Shown piece by piece: positions 25,458 to 36,457 of a stretch of 64,000 nt of DNA. How positions within the stretch are numbered: position 1 is the stretch's first letter; the number at the start of each line of letters is the position of its first letter. The DNA comes from Halocaridina rubra (lineage: Eukaryota > Arthropoda > Malacostraca > Decapoda > Atyidae): assembly GCA_037179515.1 (NCBI GenBank), contig JAXCGZ010013672.1, positions 1-64,000 on the forward strand, given 5' to 3'. A program made the translations under genes and the position numbers. Under the pieces are notes generated by a model. The model made no database searches. It was not told where the DNA came from and saw nothing but the letters and a program-made list of their open reading frames with translations.

Positions 25458-26040
25458 ATAGAGAGAGACCTATTAACGTATTTAGAAAATTATCATATTT
25501 ATAGAGAGAGAGAAGTTAGAATAAAAGTTTGAAAGAGATATAGATAAGCAGAGAGAGGGAGAGAATTAATATACTGAGAGAGAGAAATATACCGATATAT
25601 GTTAGATCAGAGAGTACTGACTTGGATGCACGTGGTATATCAGTGTAGCAGGGAGGAAAACGTGCAAGAGATAGGATTGAGTGGAGGAAGTTGTATATAG
25701 GTGACACGGGCCAAAGGGATTTCTCGCAACTGTTATCTCAACAAACTGTTTTGGACTGGTATGAGGAGAGTTGGCATGTGATAAAGCGGTGGGGGTGAAC
25801 CAGCTGCGGCTGTTGGTCTAACTGTAGAATATCCTTGCCTGCCTACATTGTGGATGACCCAAGCAGGGTGGTAGGCCGGGAAATGTGGCAACTTTTATCT
25901 CCAAGGAGCTAAGAGGAGCAGTTGAGATATATGATAGTCATGGTGAATGTGTGTTTCTTGGCTTAGCCACACCCTTCACAAGGGGGGATGGGACCATGTA
26001 TATATGTATATATTTGGATGACAGACAGTAACTGGCAACC
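25458..26040. other. GA-rich and unclassified upstream flank of GST 2
   Basis: Short GAGA tracts to 25580, then unique-looking sequence with CTTGGCTTAGCCACACCC and TTCACAAGGGGGGATGGG, a small repeat also seen near 12760, 15390, 41940 and 48475. Confidence 0.45.
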
Positions 26041-26051
26041 GCAACCGAGGT

Positions 26052-26132
26052 TATATAAATGCCAGCATGCCGGTTCAGCCCAGTCGGCAGTAGATCTTGT
26101 CAGAGTGTGGAAGAAACAGACTTCGTTTTCGT
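26052..26132 (+). promoter_or_regulatory. Candidate core promoter and first noncoding exon of GST 2
   Basis: A TATA box, TATATAAA (26052-26059), lies 30 bp upstream of an arthropod-type initiator (CCAGTC, A at 26082). The would-be exon runs to a donor, TTTTC|GTAAGTAG, at 26132. The coding exon at 28593 has a matching 5' UTR acceptor (TTATTTTCAG), giving a first intron of about 2.46 kb. Spacing and motifs fit a real promoter; transcription is inferred. Confidence 0.6.
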
Positions 26133-26362
26133 AAGTAGTTTTCTGTTTATGTCACGATGAGTATTTAAGTAAGTTTTAAGCCCTAGTTGAAACGACAGGT
26201 AAGCGTTGTGACCACGTTTTGTTGTATAAAATCCAAAGAAACAACTAATTGTCGTTTGATAATTAACTGTTGTCATATTCTAATCTCGTATTGTAGTTCA
26301 GTTTCTGGCGCTATTTAACGGCGTGGACACATGACGTTTATTTGTTGTGTAGTTTCGCGTTC

Positions 26363-26396
<34 letters not shown>

Positions 26397-26798
26397 AGTA
26401 AGTATCTGAGTTACTTAAGATAATTAACCTCAGCCCCTATATGCGTCCATCCCCATTCAAATTTGACAGTAAATGGAAAATAACTATAAATTCATCATCT
26501 TGCTGTCTGCTTAAAAAATCCAACTCTTGAGAACCCATTCATTCGTCACAATAAAACTAGATCATAATCAAGATAATAGTAATGGTGAAATCATTCTCTT
26601 AAGGAAAAAATGCAATAGTAATGGTGACATATCTAAAAAAAAAAAATAAGCTGTATTTAGGATTTTAACTTATTTTTTTTTTTTTACGTATGGTTAATTT
26701 GGCATAATTAAAATTAGTTTCATCTAACAAAGACTGTGCTTTGTATGAATTATAAATTATGAAAATTTTATTATTTATAAATAATAAGGGATTAATTG

Positions 26799-26990
26799 AA
26801 GTATTCACCGTGGTTCAAGTGATAGCGTCCGCGACTCTAAGGCGTCAGGTCGAGGGTTCGCGCCCTGTCACGGTCTGAGGTTAGCAAGGGCATGCATTCA
26901 GGGTAATGATTACATCTGCCAAAACAAGTCCTTCGCAAGAAGGCAACCGTCCTAGCCCTGGGTTGAAAAGGGAGTCCGTGACGTAAATTT
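26799..26990 (+). mobile_element. SINE-A copy inside the presumed first intron of GST 2
   Basis: Complete SINE-A, with GGGATTAATTG flanks at 26788-26798 and 27001-27011. Confidence 0.92.
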
Positions 26991-27537
26991 ATGTAATATA
27001 GGGATTAATTGTCCATAAGAACATGAAAATAGCTTTGATTGAAAATGTCCGATATTTATAATTTCCTTCTTTCAAACCTCTTCAAATCAAACTTACAATT
27101 TCAAAATGTAAATCAATCAGTGAAATTCAATTTTGGTTTTGGGTGGGAAATGACAAGTTACCGTTCTGCATTAAGGTCATATTAGATTGGAAAATAGTGT
27201 GTGTGTGTGAAACTGTAAATTAAACTGGTCAGAAAATGTAAAAAATGTCTTCGAAGACTCCTTAAAAAAAAAAAAAAAAAATTATAACGTCGATCTGCGA
27301 ATATATCAACATGATTTTGTTACGCATTAAACTTGTGTGAAAATAATAATATGGACATTTAATGTTTAACTTGACTACGTAGTTTACACATTTTCTAGGG
27401 TCTCTGGGCATGATAATTGTCGAACACCTTTGAAAAAACTTCAACAAAAACATCGACTTGGTTGTGTTTTTGCTTAAAACAAATACTTACAAACACCCCT
27501 CCCCCGGGTAATATTTTGCTTATTTTCTTGTTTTCAC

Positions 27538-27660
27538 CCTGAGGTTAGCAAGGGCATGCACTCAGGTTAACGATTACATCTGCTAAAACAAGCCCTTCAC
27601 AAGAAGGCAACTGTCCTAGCCCTTGGTAGAAAAGGGAGTCCATGACGTAAAACCGGAATA
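27538..27660 (+). mobile_element. SINE-A fragment (last one in the window)
   Basis: The body and 3' end are present from CTGAGGTTAGCAAGGGC to CCGGAATAACAACC; the head is missing. No SINE-A was found in the remaining 36 kb. Confidence 0.9.
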
Positions 27661-27835
27661 ACAACCTTTTGAATAATTAATAATGAACTCTTAGCTTAAT
27701 ATATAGTTACTAGATTTTTTTTTTCACTATATGATCTTGTATTCCCTCAGTGAAGTAAATAGGCTAGAAACATGAGATTGGACACGGACTTCATTTTGGG
27801 TAAACCGATTGGATCTTGTAGAGATATTGTTTTTT

Positions 27836-28045
27836 AGATTCTCCACCCAAGGATTGGTGGAATGGGTCATGGAGGACCCATAGGGCGGTCGCCAGCCTGC
27901 ACAGGCCCCAACCCCCTGCTGTGGTGCCCAGCCACACCAGCAACCTCCCCAGTAAACAGCTTAAACTCTCTTGCCTGGGCGAGGCGCGATCCGTCGACCT
28001 CGCGAATGCGAGGCCAGCACGTTACCACTGTACTAGCCAGGAGTT
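27836..28045 (-). mobile_element. SINE-B copy, reverse, full length
   Basis: On plus it runs AGATTCTCCACCC ... CAGTAAACAGCTTAAACTC ... CCTCGCGAATGCGAGGCC ... ACCACTGTACTAGCCAGGA, the complete SINE-B including the A-box. Confidence 0.9.
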
Positions 28046-28599
28046 GTAAAGATAAATAACCCCAGGGTTCTTCATCTTTACATGACAAGTCTTGGGGTTC
28101 GTTATATTTACAAGGTAGTTATAGGGGTTATTTGTATTTACAAGGTAACTAGTTGTTTTTCCTTGCATTGGTGTATTTGTGTGAATAAATGTTTTGTATT
28201 CTTACTTTTGTTTTCTAATTCTTACATGATTTCAGTTGGTTCTTATAAAGACAAACAACGGGTTATTCAACTTCACAAGTTTAATTACTGGGTTATTTAA
28301 CTTTACAAGTTTGATTATGGGGATGTTCAACTTTACATGGGGTTGTTGGGGTTATTTATCTCTACAAGATCTAACAATCGTATCCAATTTTGAAAAGTTT
28401 CTATTTTTATAACTATCATTAAATATATATATATATATATATTTTTAAATTTATAATTATCTAGAACATTAAGTTTAATTTTGCTTTTTTTATATATATA
28501 ATTTATTATTACATTTGTCAGTATTGTCTTTATAAATTCATAAATCGGTGTTAATAACATTTTGAATATAACTTGGTGCGTTTTATTTTCAGAAGCAAG

Positions 28600-30216
28600 A
28601 TGCCAGATTTTTATTACTTGCCCCTCTCTGCACCTTGCCGATCAGGCATGCTTGTTGCCAAAGCAGTGGGTGTAGACTTGAACATGAAGTTGGTGGATCT
28701 AATGGCTGGTGAGCAAATGAAACCTGAGTTTGTGGCAATTAACCCCCAACACTGTGTACCTACTCTGGTTGATGGAGATTTCACACTCTGGGAGAGGTAA
28801 GAGCAAATTTTACATATGTCACTTATACAAATATTAGTCATACAGTGTAAATCTGTAGTTTTTCATCCAAATTTTTCTCAATTATTTTAAAAACTGCATC
28901 TCGATGATTGAAGCTTGGATACTCTAGTAGCACAGTGTTTATTGCAATCGACTTGGAAAGTGGCAAACCAGTGTTTAAAGGTACAGTATAATGAAAGCAT
29001 ACCGTAGTAATCATTGTAACGTGTGAACCTTGAAACAAACATTATGAAGATTGGAACTTTTCTCAGATGCTAGCTATTTTAAGTATACTATACCAATTAT
29101 TAAGCTTATTGTTTGAAGGACACCTTGAAAAATACCAATCAATTTATACATTTGAAACTGCAGTATCTTATCCTCTTAAAGAAATCTTAAAAATACATGT
29201 GTACAATATTGCAATGAGGGAATGCCGTAAGTGCCATAGAATGCTCGAATTAGGTGGCGACAGATCTGCGTTCATGCCCGCAGCAGGATGTCAGGAAGGG
29301 TATTCAGCTTCTATCAGTCTGTCTACCCCCAAGTGGGACTATTAGTGGCATATAAAACTAAAGAAAAATAATAAAAATACAATATATTTTTTTTTTTTCA
29401 AAGCCGACCAATATGCACCTACCTGGCGTCAAAGTATGGAAAAGATGATTCACTCTATCCATCCGACCTCAAGATCAGGGCCAATATTGATCGCTTGATG
29501 TACTTTGACATGGGAACACTATATCATCGATTTGGAGAATATGTGGTAAGTTTTATGTAGCATGGGGATAGGTAAAAAAAATTTTCCCTCATTGAGCCTG
29601 GGCATCAAGAAAACTTTTCAGAAAAGGTAGCAGCTTAAGGACTAGGCAGAAATAAGAGAATAATACATACAGCTTGAAAAAAGTCAAAATAATGAAGACC
29701 CAGTAATGATGAGAAAGAAAGCATAGAGAAGAGGAGTGTTGTGACTAGTCAATGTGCAGGGAGAGTAAAAGATGTGTAACAAATATGCCAGAATACTTGG
29801 TGCACATATAAGCATGAGAAAAATATGGCTAGTATATTACTTGAAGATTAAAATATTGAATTTCTATGAGATTGTATTTAATATTTTCTTTCCTCCCCTA
29901 GTATCCAGTGGTGTTCCAAGGTCAGGAAAAACCAGATTCTGCTAAACTAGACAAACTTCATGAAGCTCTTGACTGGTTGAATGGATTTTTGGAAGGTCAC
30001 GATTATGCCGTTGGCAACAGCATAACAGTCGCTGACTGTGTTCTTGTTGCCTCAGTTTCGACCTTTGAAGCCACGGGCATTGACCTGAGTAAACATTCAA
30101 ATGTTGCTGCTTGGCTGGCACGGTGCAAGACATCTCTGCCTGGGTATAGCGAAGTCAATGAGCCCGGTACCCAGGAATTTGGGAAATTTGCCAAATCAAA
30201 GCTTGGTTTAAATTAA
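28600..30216 (+). CDS. Delta-class glutathione S-transferase 2 (three coding exons)
   Basis: Cytosolic glutathione transferase, paralogue of the gene at 9136. Coding exons 28600-28796, 29404-29545 and 29902-30216 give 217 residues. Intron phases (2, 0) and positions are the same as in GST 1, which supports tandem duplication. I chose the Met at 28600 ([10 protein letters not shown]) because the acceptor AG at 28591-28592 excludes the in-frame upstream Met. The active site is [11 protein letters not shown] with catalytic Ser10 and the canonical [14 protein letters not shown] and WES complete the glutathione site. The helical domain includes [14 protein letters not shown] and [10 protein letters not shown]. 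Intron 1 holds a SINE-C, intron 2 a LINE-B 3' end. The first exon and promoter probably lie near 26052. Confidence 0.96.
28917..28985 (+). mobile_element. SINE-C head fragment in GST 2 intron 1
   Basis: CTAGTAGCACAGTGTTTATTG and CGACTTGGAAAGTGGC match the tRNA-like head of SINE-C. The body is missing. Confidence 0.6.
29218..29362 (+). mobile_element. SINE-C copy in GST 2 intron 1
   Basis: Head AGTGCCATAGAATGCTCGAA, B-box region GCGTTCATGCCCGC, body AGGAAGGGTATTCAGC, tail CCCCCAAGTGGGACTATTAG. It lies 40 bp before the exon 2 acceptor. Confidence 0.8.
29565..29835 (-). mobile_element. LINE family B-like 3' end in GST 2 intron 2
   Basis: On plus: TTGAGCCTGGGCATCAAGAA, AGGACTAGGCAGAAATAAG, AAGATGTGTAACAAATATGC. 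Related to 15820-16115 and 38995-39200. Confidence 0.7.
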
Positions 30217-30420
30217 TTTTGTCATTTTGATATCACCTTTTCATTTGCATAACCGTACAGAGAGTTATTTTCTCTGCACTTCACTCGTCACATTTCAAAC
30301 GCTTTGACCAAGTTATGGAATTTTGTATCTTAAAATAATTAAAAAAGAGGAGTTCATTTTGAGTCAATTTTTTCCCTTTAGAATTACTGCAAAAATAACC
30401 TATTTTTAAGGGTTAAAGTT

Positions 30421-30426
30421 AATAAA
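30421..30426 (+). promoter_or_regulatory. Candidate polyadenylation signal of GST 2
   Basis: AATAAA 205 bp after the stop codon, just before a MITE. Confidence 0.5.
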
Positions 30427-30433
30427 TATAATT

Positions 30434-30742
30434 ACAGAAACTCCCCAACTTATGAATGAGTTAGGTTCCAGAAGTCCTTTCATAAGTAAAGTTGTTCGTA
30501 AGTTGTTTAGGTAAAAACAAAAAAAGCACTATACAGTACAGTACATACATATGCAGTATTGTACAGTACTTAGACTAAAGACACATAACTGCTACATAAA
30601 ACATGAAGAATACAGTATTAATAAATTTTAATATACTAATAAAAATATAATAACACAGTACAGTAATAGATACATTAATACATGGGTAGATCAGGAATAT
30701 GTATGTAACTCAATTGTTCGTAAATAGGAGAGCTTGTGTACA
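30434..30742. mobile_element. Tigger-like MITE (family T1)
   Basis: The left end ACAGAAACTCCCCAACTTATG and the right end TTCGTAAATAGGAGAGCTTG are imperfect inverted repeats. The core has CAGTACATACATATGCAGTA and a run of AATATAATAA. Related copies lie at 36458, 36980, 56935 and 62395. Confidence 0.7.
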
Positions 30743-30783
30743 TTGCAAAAATTTTAATGGCTGAAGTATTGTCAAGAATTTTT

Positions 30784-30930
30784 CTGGGACTGCAGTAGCG
30801 CAGTGGTCAGAGTACTCAACTTGGGAAGTGACAGACCCATGGTAGAGCCCACATGGTGCACTGGGAATGGCATCCAGCTTCAACCTTTGTCCACCCCCTT
30901 TCAAAAGTGGATAAATTGTGAAATAAAACA
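30784..30930 (+). mobile_element. SINE-C copy, full length
   Basis: The clearest SINE-C head: CAGTAGCGCAGTGGTCAGAG (A-box) and GACCCATGGTAGAGCCCAC (B-box region), followed by GGAATGGCATCCAGC, CCTTTGTCCACCCCC and AAAAGTGG. Confidence 0.88.
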
Positions 30931-31545
30931 GTAGAGAACCTAACATAAGAGGACTCCACACTAGACTGATGTGTACGAACCCAACATTTGTTTTGGAATA
31001 GATATGCAAAAAGCTGGATTTGAATAATATATATATTTACTGCAGCTGGAATGTCTAAATCAAGGACAATAATATTTCATTGAAAAAGTTTACAATTCAC
31101 TGCAATATTTGGTCACAAGCCTTAAAAATCTTAAGGAATCAAAGATTTACATATATTGATGAAGTGAGAGTGAAGAGACTATTATTTTGGCAAGAGTGAC
31201 ATAGTAAATTGCCTGTGACATACAGAGGAAAAGGCATTGTTGCTAAGGGTCTACCCTTTATAACCATAAGAATAAAATAAATGCAACCAAAATTTTCCAG
31301 AGAAACCGCTGCAGACTATCCATAAATGTTAAGCAATGCATTTAAAACAGGAACCTGATATGAGATTGAGATAATATTCTTAGCTCGACAACTCGGATGA
31401 GAAAATCCAGAACTATCTTAAGCTGTATACTGAAGATCCTTTTTTTTTATATTTTTTCCACTGATAAAGACACTACATCCGCTTAGAATATTTGACTCAC
31501 TTATAATATGCTGTTTACTATTGTTTTTATTTGATGTGTAGCTAC
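30931..31545. other. Intergenic stretch, nothing recognised
   Basis: AT-rich, no exon-like signals. Confidence 0.4.
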
Positions 31546-31548
31546 TAA

Positions 31549-31685
31549 TCTCCATTCGAGTGGGAGTGGACACAAGTTTTAGCTGGGGAAGTAAGGCTGA
31601 ATGCTTTTCCTGGCCTCCATACGAGGGCCAAAAGTTTGTCACTTCCCAAGTTGAGCACATTGGCCACTGCCCAACTATAATGAAT
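31549..31685 (-). mobile_element. SINE-C copy, reverse
   Basis: On plus: GAGTGGGAGTGGACACAAG, AGCTGGGGAAGTAAGGCTG, TTTGTCACTTCCCAAGTTGA, CACTGCCC. Confidence 0.85.
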
Positions 31686-31716
31686 TTTAACCCAATATTC
31701 ACCCTGAAAACCTTTA

Positions 31717-31850
31717 GGGACCACTGTAGCGCAATCGAGTCCACCGCAGGACATTAGGTAAGGTATCCAATCATAACTATCCAGCTCCAACCTGTGTCCA
31801 CCCCTATTCAAATGGGACTACAGTACTAGTGATACATATGACAGCAAAAA
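31717..31850 (+). mobile_element. SINE-C copy with deleted head
   Basis: GACCACTGTAGCGCAATCGAG, then the body and tail from ACATTAGGTAAGGTATCCA to CATTCAAATGGGACTACAG. Much of the tRNA-like part is deleted. Confidence 0.8.
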
Positions 31851-31999
31851 TATATACTCGTATATATCCATATATGTGTGACAGTATATGTGTTGATATA
31901 ATGGACAGACATTCTTCCACTAAACACATAGTAGCTGCTATATTGTTCAACAAGAAAAGCTTTACTAGTTTAAAGAATGAACTGCCTACATAAGAGATA

Positions 32000-32345
32000 G
32001 TACTGACCACTAAAGCATATCCCATGATTGACAAAGAAAAGCTTGAAACTGAACTAAAAGAATTCTATTGTAGATCTGATATGCATGAATACTGCAAATT
32101 ATTTGAGCTGCTGACATTTATCTTTGAAAATAATCTAGATGTTCTTAGTGAAATTACGAAACTGATAAAAATTATCTTCAAAATTCCCACGACTACATCA
32201 AAGCCAGAACGCTGCTTTTCAATACACTTGCAGTGCTGTCAATGAAGAAAAATTTCCTCAACAGTCATCCAGAGATCAAGGAGAAACCAATTAATCTTTT
32301 TGCCCAAAGTAAAACAAGAGTAATGGATTTCGATTTTAAATGAAA
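32000..32345 (+). pseudogene. hAT transposase C-terminal relic
   Basis: A 73-codon frame from 32024 ends with a degenerate hAT dimerisation motif (IIFKIPTTTSKPERCFS). After a frame change the flanking sequence encodes residues like SSTVIQRSRRNQLIFLPK, as in ZMYM/hAT-type transposases. No catalytic domain is present. Confidence 0.72.
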
Positions 32346-32459
32346 TGAACAAGCATGAACTGTAACACTTTAGGCTATTAGTAAGTAAAAAAGTTTTTTT
32401 TTTTTAAGGATTTTATCAAGGTTATGTATAAATTTTCTTTTTATATGTTTGCTTTGTTT

Positions 32460-33830
32460 AAAACAGGGACCCAAACAGTTATGCCATTATTACAAAAAGG
32501 GTGCATATAAGTACAAAATGAGACGACTGGACAATGCTAATGGGCGCTAATGTTTTGGCATGGTTCTCCTGGTGCCAAAATATTAAAATCTATTTATTGC
32601 CAGCTAAATGGGAAGCTGACAAACAGGCTTAATGCCCAAACAGCCTGTGACTAAAAGGTTCCACTGAAATGTACCAAACCAATATAAGTATATACCTGTG
32701 TTCCAGGTAAGAACCTAATGCTCAAAACTTTAATTTCATGATTGATCTGCTCTTCATGCTACACTAACACTTATTATTATAATCAATGCATTATTTTACC
32801 ATTTAATAATATAGTAAGGAAGCCCATCAATGAAACAATATTTGAAAAGTATCTTTTAATGAAGTAATTTGTGCTTTATCAAGAGGTCCAGTAGGGTCCA
32901 CAACATAGCGGTACTTTTCATATATTATTTCACCGAAGGACTTAACTGCTATTTGATATTGTATGTTAACAGTTTGTGTTTACTTATTTATATAACATGC
33001 TTATAAACTCTATGTATACAGAAAGAAAGATATGTTTATCTATTTTATGTATGCAGAAATAAATTAAAATTCTCACTTCATTGGCATAAATCCAAAGGAT
33101 TAAGAAAACCATCATGTTTGTACTTAGCTAATTGGGCACCAGAAAGGCAACAGGGGTTAACTGCTCACCTCTTGCTAAAAGGGCCCAAGTATTTGAAATA
33201 GTATTACTTCTCATGTTAAAGCAAGGCATTAACGCAGTCTGCATCACACTGTGTGCGAGTGCGTATGATGCAACTGTAGCAGTGATGGTATCATATAAAG
33301 ATTTTTTACTAAATCTGGAACGAGCATCTTCCTGGGATGCTAGCACTGCTGGCAGCGAAAATCTGCTGTAAGCCCAGCTGAGCAACATTTGCGTAGCCAG
33401 ATGCGGAACAAGTAAGTGGAAAGAGTGTCACAGACTGGGCTTACTATGATAGTAAGCTCCCTATGATGGAAAGTGCTAGGATTATTTTATACAAATGGGC
33501 TATATAAAAACTGTATATTAAATAATAACTTTAGGGGGTTATCACATACCCTGACCATCTTATATGCTGAAACACAACTACTAGAGCAATACAAATCTTT
33601 TAGTAAATAAAAAAATTGAATTTTGAAGGCTTCTCAAAAGAATATACAGTATTAATAATATATTCAACATGTAAGACAAGCTGAGGCTCTACATCAGAAG
33701 AGCAAAAAAATTACATCATCTAAAAAATGCTGCAGTCAGATACCTTCAGATTATACAGTTATAACATGAGCAAAAATAGATACCCGCTGTTCATATTACT
33801 ACAATATGAGCAAATATTGATATCCTCTGA
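32460..33830. other. Intergenic stretch between the hAT relic and DTD2
   Basis: The block 33120-33480 (GGCACCAGAAAGGCAACAGG ... GTGTCACAGACTGGGC) has higher GC and a 79-codon frame but no family I recognise and no splice pattern. It may be a transposon remnant. The rest is AT-rich. Confidence 0.4.
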
Positions 33831-35118
33831 TCATACTTCCATAATATGAGTATATGGACCATTGGTTTCCATATTTAAGATCTGTCTAGCACCATATACA
33901 CCGCATTTAACATTCCCACTTGAGACTTTTTCTATTGAGGTCCGTGTTCCCTGGCACAGTTTATGATAGAGAGCTTCCCCGAGAGTTTTATCTACATTCA
34001 TATGATACTGCATTGCCTTACCCTTTTGTTTTCCACCAAGTGTCGCTTGAGGAATGATCAAAATATCTCCTTGGATATCACATATGGAGACTCTGTGTCC
34101 TGAATCATCCTCACTTAGACGAATGCTCATAATGTGCTTGATTAGCTTCTCCACCGTATCTTCTGACGCTTTGTCAAGGAAACATATAAAGACAACCATT
34201 CCTCTCTTGATCTGGAAAAATGGAATTTAATGCAGTAATCTCTTTCCTCCTTTGATCTGGAAAAATGGAATTTAATGCAGTAATCTCTAAGTGGCAAAAT
34301 GCTTCAAACAATGTCTGTAGAAATAGCAGCAAGCGAAGAATACAGGGGCCTTCGCTTTACGAGGTTCTTGACCTAACATATTTCATTGTTGCGATGCATC
34401 TTCCATAAATTATTTTGCTTCTTTTTTGATAATTTTTGGCCTGCATTATGTTTCCGAAGCATAGAGCAGATTCTTCTAAAGGCAGTGCTTTGGAGACAAG
34501 GAAAGCCATCACCATGGAAGTGAAATTAGAGATGGTGAGACGCTCAGAAAAGGAAGAAACTTTACTACTGCATTAGCATAGGCTGGTGACGTAGGTGTGT
34601 AAGGTGCGTTCCGACTTACACGGAAAATTGGGTTACAAAGCATCTTGAGGAATGGAACTGCAACATAGGTCAAGGAACCCCTCTATCATGTTTTGCTTTT
34701 GATAAAATATGAAAGGCACATTACAAAGAAACTATATACAGTAGTAAGCACTGTTTCAGTATGACAATTAGTCCTCATTAGAATGGAGGCAAACACAGAC
34801 ATTTTGGAGTTGAGGATTTAAGGAGGATACCCTTCCTAAAGCCTGACGGTGGGACTGAACCCACATTAATAGCGTCCTGTCACTTCACAAGCCGAGCAAT
34901 TAAACAACAAGAAAGTACTTTGCAATATATTAAGACAAAACTTCTTAAAGAGTAGTCATCTTTACAAAAATTAAAAGTATGCAAACAATGTTACAAACAC
35001 TAATAACACAAAAAATATTTACATTGACAATCTCTGGCTCCCTGCCCTCAATGCCTGGGAGTTTTAGTGATGCATTAAGACATTGCTGAATCACTAATCG
35101 ACCAGTAATATCACCCAT
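33831..35118 (-). CDS. DTD2: D-aminoacyl-tRNA deacylase 2 (DTD2/ATD), two exons
   Basis: This enzyme removes D-amino acids, and in the animal ATD type L-Ala mischarged on tRNA-Thr, from tRNA in the cytoplasm. Exon 1 is 35118-35023 (32 codons, MGDITGRLVIQQCLNASLKL...), exon 2 is 34211-33831. The phase-0 junction GTCAAT|gtaaat..tttccag|ATCAAG gives a 158-residue protein, close to the roughly 168 expected. Motifs: IPQATLGG at 85-92, where DTD2 has PQAT in place of the SQFT of DTD1; MQYH at 99-102; and NGPYTH at 149-154, the Gly-Pro chiral-site motif. Exon 2 as a whole reads as DTD2, not DTD1. The exon 2 acceptor is duplicated (34199-34288), and a SINE-like repeat ends about 40 bp upstream of the start codon. 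Confidence 0.93.
34199..34288 (-). repeat. 45-bp tandem duplication covering the DTD2 3' splice site
   Basis: Units 34199-34243 and 34244-34288 are nearly identical. Each contains on minus the acceptor string CCATTTTTCCAG|ATCAA. The inner acceptor gives the DTD2 frame. The outer one would add in-frame codons ending in TAA after IKGGKRLLH. Confidence 0.92.
34290..34760. other. DTD2 intron, unclassified
   Basis: It contains CGAGGTTCTTGACCTAAC and a later GGGTTACAAAGCATCTTGAG, which look like the two ends of a Tigger-type MITE (compare the fragment at 60600). I could not define termini. Confidence 0.4.
34762..34905 (-). mobile_element. SINE-C copy in the DTD2 intron
   Basis: On plus: ATTAGTCCTCATTAGAATGG, AGGATACCCTTCCTAAAGCC, CTGAACCCACATTAATAGCG, TCACTTCACAAGCCGAGC. 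Confidence 0.82.
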
Positions 35119-35157
35119 AATGCTCCACAAATTTCTGCAATTGTTAAAGGTCTCTAT

Positions 35158-35410
35158 TGATTGGCAGAGGCAAGTGACAGTGATGGCTCTAGAACCTATA
35201 TAGCTGAGTTCCAAGTGCCTCTATAATCACGTGGACCCATTTATCTCCAGGGGATGGCTGAAAAATAAGGCAAACCATTAGAATATCACCGACCCCCATA
35301 TAATTGCCCACTTTAATCAGTAACACCATGACACATTGAACACTTATCCAATTCTGGGACAGGATCAAACCTGAAGGCCAATATATTACCAATTCAGTCA
35401 CTACCATTGT
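35158..35410 (-). mobile_element. SINE-D-like element at the 5' end of DTD2
   Basis: The minus-strand reading has a degenerate tRNA-like start (GTGACTGAATTGGTAATATA, CAGGTTTGATCCTGTCCC) and ends near GACTGCCTCTGCCAATC-like sequence. The same unit recurs at 48650-48930. It ends about 40 bp before the DTD2 ATG, so it may provide the 5' UTR. Confidence 0.68.
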
Positions 35411-35459
35411 ACCACAAATAGAACACAAGATAAAATCACAGAAATCTGAAAGAGACATT

Positions 35460-36455
35460 CAACAAAGAGATAACACACTAAATTTATTTTACTTTCTTGA
35501 TCTGCATGGAGCCTCAGCAGATTCCAGACTGGGTCTTATACTCATTTTTACCTCAGGTAATCTTATCAGACCACCTGATGTTATGTAGTGCTGATGCCGT
35601 CGTTCGTCGTCTGTCCGTCTGGCATGTCACAATATTTCATGTCAGGATGTGGAAATTATACGATGCATAACAAATTTACACTTTCAGTTGATTTCAGAGG
35701 CACAGTTTTGTGAAGCAGTAAAATCCGGTGAAAAATTGTATATACGATGTTGATATCAACCTTTCAGGTGAACTGGGGCAATTCAATGATTATATCATGC
35801 AAAATTACCCTGGAAAATAAAAAATTCGCCAAAAAGCACTACATAAAATCATCTACAACGACAAGATACATCTACGTTTCCCTAACTGAATCTTATGTCA
35901 CATGGAAACAATTTGTTCAGGAGAAAGATCATTTTCACAGCTAAAGAAAATAAAAAATGAACTGAGGGTAAACATGTCTCAAGTAAAAAATTTATGCACT
36001 CAGCACCAAGTGCATAAAGAGCAATAAGTTGCGTAGCACATTTTTCGAGGACATAATCAATGATTTTGCTTTTGGGAAAGCAAGAAAGAAAATATTTTAT
36101 GTTGTAGCTTATAGGCTTATCTGATATAATTTTTATGATTTGCAAACTTATTCTTTATTATATATCTTACTACATTTAGTAAACATACACTCAGAAATGT
36201 TTGTTTGTATGCCATGGTGTATGTTGATTTTTCTGATGACTATATGGAATAGAATTGTGTTAGATTTAACTTTGAAAAGAAGCCACAAAAGCATACTACA
36301 GTATACAGTATTACCATATGGAAACTTATTTCCAACTGATAAAACTATGTTGATTAGACAATAAGATTTACCATCACAATTGATGAGCAGAGTATACAGT
36401 ACAGTACTCATTATAAATATACGTAATAGTGATTACTTATTTAGTCAGCATATTG
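35460..36455. other. Intergenic stretch, nothing recognised
   Basis: AT-rich. A 65-codon frame at 35747 has no recognisable motif. Confidence 0.4.
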
Positions 36456-36457
36456 AA

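Noticed and set aside
33132..33371. Possible coding exon (79 codons, plus)
   Set aside because: No family motif and no splice partners. Both strands are open here, which suggests chance or a transposon remnant.
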